Made by a program: the position numbers and the translations under genes
In this document: positions 8,208 to 11,074 of the stretch, piece after piece
How positions within the stretch are numbered: position 1 is the stretch's first letter
How the letters are laid out: each line of letters opens with the position of its first letter
The notes under the pieces: model-generated
Database searches by the model: none
The model's input: only the letters and a program-made list of their open reading frames with translations
What the model was told of the DNA's origin: nothing
NCBI GenBank assembly: GCA_011523115.1
Contig: WTHO01000027.1
Coordinates: 1-11,074, forward strand
DNA length: 11,074 bases
Direction of reading: 5' to 3'
DNA from: Halieaceae bacterium
GTDB lineage: Bacteria > Pseudomonadota > Gammaproteobacteria > Pseudomonadales > Halieaceae

Positions 8208-8216
8208 TGTTACACT
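8208..8216 (+). promoter_or_regulatory. Candidate extended -10 element for pssA
   Basis: TG at 8208-8209, one base, then TACACT at 8211-8216 (4 of 6) fits an extended -10 promoter; no good -35 lies at the right distance. A start near 8223 would leave a leader of about 33 bases. The pssA ribosome site GAGGAG (8241-8246) lies nine bases before the ATG. Confidence 0.3.
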
Positions 8217-8255
8217 TTATTTAGGTGGCCCGCAGGGGTTGAGGAGTTAACGCTT

Positions 8256-9116
8256 ATGGCAATACCGGATCAAACGACCGATACAGACGAGTTGGAGCGA
8301 GCAGCGGAGCAGATTGAAGCGCCACTGGCCAGTCTCGTAGGGGACTATGAGGAGGCCGATGCCGGCAATGCTCCGCGCGTCACCGGCATCTTTTTACTGC
8401 CAAACCTGTTGACCTCGGGCGCTCTCTTTTGCGGCTTCTACTCCATTATTGCGGGCATGCAGGGGGACTTCTACGCGGGCGCGGTGGCGATTTTGGTGGC
8501 CATGATCTTTGACGGCCTCGACGGACGAGTGGCGCGACTGACCCGGACGAGTAGCGCCTTTGGCGCGCAATATGACAGCCTCTCGGATATGGTGAGTTTC
8601 GGTTTGGCACCGGCGTTGCTCACATTTAACTGGGCGCTGACCGGGCTGGGCAAGGTCGGCTGGGTGGCGGCGTTTATCTATGCCGCCTGCGCGGCGCTCC
8701 GGCTAGCGCGCTTCAATGCTCACATGGAGAGCGACGACACTACTCACTTCACCGGCCTCGCGAGCCCAGCGGCTGCGGCTACTGCAGCGGGGCTTGTATG
8801 GATGGGGCAGACCCATGGATGGACTGGCCCCACCCTCGATTGGGCACATGCGCTCTTGCTCGCCGCTCTCGGGTTTTTGATGATCTCCCGCTTTCCTTAC
8901 TCCAGTTTCAAATCGGTTACCTTTGATCGGCGGGTGCCTTTCGTCAGAATGCTCCTGGTGGTCGCTGTTCTTGGCCTAATTGCCCTAGATCCACCCGTGG
9001 CAATTTGGTGTATGTCAGTGCTATACGCGCTGTCGGGGCCGCTACTGCACCTGCGTAATATGGATCAATCAAGCCAGGAGGGCGCCAAAGATCATGACAA
9101 AACGGAATTACACTGA
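8256..9116 (+). CDS. pssA: CDP-diacylglycerol--serine O-phosphatidyltransferase (phosphatidylserine synthase)
   Basis: 286 residues, start ATG with GAGGAG nine bases upstream. The enzyme transfers phosphatidate from CDP-diacylglycerol to L-serine at the inner membrane, making phosphatidylserine, the precursor of phosphatidylethanolamine. The CDP-alcohol phosphotransferase signature is complete: D89-G90-x2-A93-R94-x8-G103-x3-D107-x3-D111, plus D86 just before it. The aspartates bind the metal ions and CDP. Hydrophobic segments start at about residue 44 and recur through to about 265 (roughly six to eight helices). The integral-membrane architecture marks it as the Bacillus/Pseudomonas-type enzyme, not the peripheral phospholipase-D-like PssA of E. 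coli. The first 40 residues are acidic and precede the first helix; they look like a cytosolic tail. The 3' end overlaps the msrP start by 23 bases, so the downstream genes are likely cotranscribed. Confidence 0.93.
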   Translation: MAIPDQTTDTDELERAAEQIEAPLASLVGDYEEADAGNAPRVTGIFLLPNLLTSGALFCGFYSIIAGMQGDFYAGAVAILVAMIFDGLDGRVARLTRTSSAFGAQYDSLSDMVSFGLAPALLTFNWALTGLGKVGWVAAFIYAACAALRLARFNAHMESDDTTHFTGLASPAAAATAAGLVWMGQTHGWTGPTLDWAHALLLAALGFLMISRFPYSSFKSVTFDRRVPFVRMLLVVAVLGLIALDPPVAIWCMSVLYALSGPLLHLRNMDQSSQEGAKDHDKTELH

Positions 9117-10071
9117 CCCCAGCATCTTATCCTCGGACATTACCCCCGAGTCGGTCTTTCTCAATCGCCGGTCTCTCATCAAATCGGCGACAGTCGCCGC
9201 GGTGGCCGGATCCACCGCAATACCCAGCACTTCGGCGTCGGCCGGGCAGGCCGCCGAGCAGCCGCTCAATTATGCGCCGCAGGAAGAGCATCCTCTGACG
9301 TCCGAGCAGACGCCGATTGAGGCGGTGACCAGCTATAACAATTTCTACGAATTCGGTACCGATAAATCGGACCCCGCTCGGCACGCCCACACCATGACCA
9401 CGGATCCCTGGAGTGTCAAAGTCGGTGGATTGGTGGCAAACCCGGGCGAACTGCACTTGGAGGATCTGTTATCCGGGTTTGACTTGGAGGAGCGAATCTA
9501 TCGTTTTCGTTGCGTCGAGGCATGGTCGATGGTCGTACCCTGGGTAGGATTCCCGCTTGCTGACTTATTAACACGCTTCGAGCCGCTGTCTGAAGGGCGC
9601 TTTGTGGAATTCAAAACCCTCCACCGGCCCGGGGAGATGCGAGGGACGCGCTCTTTCACCAGCGTCATTGATTGGCCGTATCGCGAGGGTTTGCGTCTGG
9701 ACGAAGCGATGCACCCCCTGACGCTGATGGCGGTGGGCCTCTATGGCAAAACACTCCCTAATCAGAATGGGGCACCGTTGCGACTGGTTGTGCCCTGGAA
9801 GTACGGCTTCAAGAGCATCAAGTCGATCGTGGAGATCAACGTGACCGCCGAGCAGCCCCAAACCAGTTGGCAGTCTCTGCAGCCCAGCGAGTATGGTTTT
9901 TATGCCAACGTGAACCCTGAAGTCGATCATCCCAGATGGTCACAACGATATGAAAGGCGGCTCCCCTCTTCTATTTTTAAGCCCAATCGCGTGCCTACCT
10001 TGGCGTTTAACGGATACGAGGCGGAGGTGGCGTCGCTATACCAAGGTATGGATCTGAGCCGCTATTACTAG
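9094..10071 (+). CDS. msrP: Protein-methionine-sulfoxide reductase, catalytic molybdopterin subunit
   Basis: 325 residues (E. coli YedY/MsrP has 334). ATG at 9094 lies inside the end of pssA, with AGGAGG at 9076-9081, twelve bases upstream, which is a little long but clear. The N-terminus carries a twin-arginine export motif, N24-R25-R26-S27-L28-I29, then an Ala-rich hydrophobic stretch and a likely cleavage site around ASA at 48-50. The mature part is a sulfite-oxidase-fold molybdopterin domain; the metal-ligating cysteine is C140 in [12 protein letters not shown]. Other family segments are [45 protein letters not shown] and the C-terminal [15 protein letters not shown]. In the periplasm MsrP reduces both stereoisomers of methionine sulfoxide in envelope proteins, repairing damage by reactive chlorine and oxygen species. 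Its electron donor MsrQ is encoded 51 bases downstream. Confidence 0.96.
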   Translation: MTKRNYTDPSILSSDITPESVFLNRRSLIKSATVAAVAGSTAIPSTSASAGQAAEQPLNYAPQEEHPLTSEQTPIEAVTSYNNFYEFGTDKSDPARHAHTMTTDPWSVKVGGLVANPGELHLEDLLSGFDLEERIYRFRCVEAWSMVVPWVGFPLADLLTRFEPLSEGRFVEFKTLHRPGEMRGTRSFTSVIDWPYREGLRLDEAMHPLTLMAVGLYGKTLPNQNGAPLRLVVPWKYGFKSIKSIVEINVTAEQPQTSWQSLQPSEYGFYANVNPEVDHPRWSQRYERRLPSSIFKPNRVPTLAFNGYEAEVASLYQGMDLSRYY

Positions 10072-10122
10072 GTCTGATGCCAGACCGTGTCTTGGTGCTG
10101 ATAGTCGACAATCTTCGGATAG

Positions 10123-10737
10123 ATGATGCAAAAGCCGATTGCGGCAACAGGGTGGTTGGTTACTGCCGGAGCACTGGCACTGTGTCTGGCGCCACTCGGA
10201 CTCATGACTTATCAACTTATGTCTGGGCACCTCGACCCTGACCCCGCCAAGCGATTGATGCAGGGCACAGGGGAGTGGGCGCTGCGGGGGTTGGCGATTA
10301 TTTTGCTGGCGACGCCACTTGCGCAACACGGTTGGCGGAGCCTGTTTCAGTATCGTCGGATGATTGGGCTCACGGTATTTTTATACGTGAGCCTTCACTT
10401 GCTCTTGTTTTCGCAGGTTTATGTCGGCTGGGAGCTGGAGCTGCTCCTCGAGGAGCTCAACGAGCGACCCTACGTGCTGGTTGGATTTGCGGCCTGGTGC
10501 ATGCTCATGCCATTGGCGATGACCTCTTTCAACAGCGCTCGCCGACGGCTCGGGCGCCGCTGGCGGCAGCTGCACCGCCTGATTTATCCCGCCACGATCC
10601 TCGCGTGGTTCCACCTTTTCTGGTTGAGTCGGTCGGATGTCGGTGAGGCGCTTGCCTATGGAGCGGTTTTTTTGGCGCTATTGGGATGGCGGCTTCGTCG
10701 AAGGCTCGCGCGCGCTCGAGTTCCGCGCCGCGATTAG
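10123..10737 (+). CDS. msrQ: Haem-binding membrane subunit of the MsrPQ system
   Basis: 204 residues, within the usual 200-210. Two adjacent ATG codons (10123, 10126) could serve as start; an in-frame TAG lies directly before the first, so it cannot begin further upstream. No good Shine-Dalgarno is visible (GGATAG at most), so translation may depend on coupling or be weak. About six hydrophobic segments are seen (about 10-30, 53-68, 80-102, 117-134, 152-168, 175-190), fitting the ferric-reductase-like domain. The haem-ligand histidines fall at H92, H151 and H164, matching E. coli MsrQ H91, H151 and H164. It carries electrons from the quinone pool or a cytoplasmic flavin reductase across the inner membrane to MsrP. 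The C-terminus is very Arg-rich (residues 190-203), fitting a cytoplasmic tail. No clear terminator follows before the rRNA promoter region. Confidence 0.93.
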   Translation: MMQKPIAATGWLVTAGALALCLAPLGLMTYQLMSGHLDPDPAKRLMQGTGEWALRGLAIILLATPLAQHGWRSLFQYRRMIGLTVFLYVSLHLLLFSQVYVGWELELLLEELNERPYVLVGFAAWCMLMPLAMTSFNSARRRLGRRWRQLHRLIYPATILAWFHLFWLSRSDVGEALAYGAVFLALLGWRLRRRLARARVPRRD

Positions 10738-10853
10738 CCGACAAAATCACGTAAAGGTGGTGCAGATCCTGTTGCGGGCCCTGCCGCTGTATTGTTAACA
10801 TCCCGCTCCCGCGCGGCGACTTTCTTCTGGATTTTGCCCCCGCTTCGGGCCCT

Positions 10854-10903
10854 CAAAACTTTTTTCAAAAAAGGCTTGCACGGCTTCAAGCGGTACGTAT
10901 AAT
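10854..10903 (+). promoter_or_regulatory. rRNA operon promoter (P1-like) with UP element
   Basis: TTGCAC (10876-10881), a 16-base spacer and a perfect TATAAT (10898-10903); 16 bases is the spacing of E. coli rrn P1 promoters. Directly after the -10 comes GCGCGGCC, the kind of GC-rich discriminator associated with stringent (ppGpp/DksA) control. Directly upstream lies an A/T palindrome, CTTTTTT-C-AAAAAAG (10859-10873), in the position of an UP element bound by the RNA polymerase alpha subunit. The transcript should begin near 10910. The context (box C-like leader downstream) supports rRNA over tRNA. Confidence 0.85.
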
Positions 10904-10912
10904 GCGCGGCCT

Positions 10913-10936
10913 TGGCGGGGGTAACCCCCCCGGCCA
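10913..10936 (+). repeat. GC-rich hairpin at the 5' end of the rRNA leader
   Basis: TGGC plus GGGGG (10913-10921), loop TAA, then CCCCC (10925-10929), a three-base bulge and GCCA (10933-10936). The stem starts two or three bases after the predicted transcript start. It could protect the 5' end or tune promoter escape (inference). Confidence 0.55.
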
Positions 10937-10939
10937 GAG

Positions 10940-10958
10940 ACCTGCCCGAGCGGCAGGT
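10940..10958 (+). repeat. Seven-pair hairpin before the box A-like element
   Basis: ACCTGCC (10940-10946), loop CGAGC, GGCAGGT (10952-10958), a perfect stem followed by TTGTTGCTT. The trailing T's are interrupted, so it is only terminator-like. It sits just upstream of the box A-like motif at 10962-10972. Confidence 0.6.
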
Positions 10959-10995
10959 TTGTTGCTTAACAGTAAGATGAAGACAGATGTGTGGG

Positions 10996-11040
10996 CACTT
11001 GTTGGGATGGTTTTCACTAACCATTCAGACACAACAAGTG
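10996..11040 (+). repeat. Nested leader hairpin
   Basis: Outer arms CACTTGTTG (10996-11004) and CAACAAGTG (11032-11040) pair perfectly over nine bases. Inside them GGATGGTT (11005-11012) pairs with AACCATTC (11019-11026) with one G-U pair around a TTCACT loop, leaving AGACA (11027-11031) unpaired on the right. Together it is one long stem of 17 pairs with a one-sided bulge. Confidence 0.75.
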
Positions 11041-11074
11041 ACTCATTGATTCAATGATTTCGAATTGTGTCTGA
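11025..11074 (+). repeat. Inverted repeat at the window end, competing with the nested hairpin
   Basis: TCAGACACAA (11025-11034) and TTGTGTCTGA (11065-11074) are perfect ten-base complements. Between them, TCATTGA (11043-11049) and TCAATGA (11051-11057) can form a further small stem. The left arm overlaps the right arms of the nested hairpin at 10996-11040, so the two folds exclude each other. Confidence 0.7.

Larger units (their letters stand above)
10738..11074. other. Non-coding region: msrQ downstream flank and rRNA operon promoter/leader
   Basis: 337 bases without a credible gene. The first 115 or so (10738-10853) show no obvious terminator with a T-run; a weak CCCG/CGGG stem is near 10837-10850. 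From about 10854 on, the sequence has the order expected at the start of a ribosomal RNA operon: A/T palindrome, strong promoter, GC-rich hairpins, box A-like and box C-like elements, and hairpins ending at the window edge. Confidence 0.7.
10910..11074 (+). ncRNA. 5' leader of a ribosomal RNA transcript (upstream of 16S rRNA, which is outside the window)
   Basis: The segment containing GTGTGGGCACTTG (10989-11001) matches the conserved box C region of gammaproteobacterial rrn leaders, where E. coli reads CTGTGTGGGCACTCG. Upstream lies TTGCTTAACAG (10962-10972), similar to but shorter than the box A consensus TGCTCTTTAACA that recruits the Nus antitermination factors. The window ends in TTCGAATTGTGTCTGA, and mature 16S in this group usually starts with a sequence like TGAAGAGTTTGATC, so the 16S 5' end is expected within a few bases. 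The leader folds into several hairpins and should include the 5' strand of the RNase III processing stem. Identification is by recognition of the motifs; the 16S gene itself is not visible. Confidence 0.78.

Noticed and set aside
10837..10866. Possible terminator for msrQ (CCCG/CGGG stem followed by A's then T's)
   Set aside because: The stem is only four pairs and the T-run is separated by CCTCAAAAC; the A/T tract is better explained as the UP element of the rRNA promoter.
1..11074. Mobile elements, CRISPR arrays, defence islands, tRNA genes
   Set aside because: I found no transposase or integrase frame, no regularly spaced direct repeats and no tRNA-like cloverleaf; all coding space is filled by ordinary chromosomal genes.

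Overview
The window reads as chromosomal DNA of a marine-type gammaproteobacterium, GC-rich with short intergenic gaps. The order ilvI-ilvH-(ilvC)-pssA-msrP-msrQ followed by an rRNA operon resembles the block I recall from Pseudomonas and relatives. The Halieaceae/Cellvibrionales (OM60/NOR5) side of the group is my best guess, but that placement is inference from gene order and protein character, not from a marker gene.

Layout. Bases 1-1310 hold the 3' part of a type IV pilus adhesin/assembly gene (PilY1-like), cut by the window edge. It converges, with a 2-base gap, on a small secreted DUF4124 protein gene on the minus strand (1313-1798). A 402-base intergenic region (1799-2200) follows, carrying a candidate promoter for ilvIH. 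ilvI and ilvH (2201-4440, plus strand, overlapping by one base) encode acetolactate synthase. A strong bidirectional terminator (4499-4527) separates them from two minus-strand genes: hppA, a membrane-bound pyrophosphatase (4535-6529), and ilvC, a long class II ketol-acid reductoisomerase (6655-8133). Divergent from ilvC run pssA (phosphatidylserine synthase), msrP and msrQ (periplasmic methionine sulfoxide reductase system) at 8256-10737. The last 337 bases are non-coding and hold what looks like the promoter and leader of a ribosomal RNA operon: UP-like palindrome, TTGCAC-N16-TATAAT with a GC-rich discriminator, several hairpins, and a conserved box C-like GTGTGGGCACT stretch. The 16S gene itself probably begins at or a few bases beyond the end of the window.

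How the genes work together. IlvI/IlvH and IlvC catalyse the first two steps of valine/isoleucine synthesis, but here they sit on opposite strands, with hppA between them in the orientation of ilvC. PssA makes phosphatidylserine, the precursor of phosphatidylethanolamine. MsrP (molybdopterin, Tat-exported) and MsrQ (haem membrane protein) repair oxidised methionines in envelope proteins. I see no mobile element, CRISPR array, toxin-antitoxin or defence module, and I do not think the window holds a new multi-gene system. The points most worth a second look are the rearranged ilv block with its class II ilvC, the ion specificity of the pyrophosphatase, and the structure of the rRNA leader.
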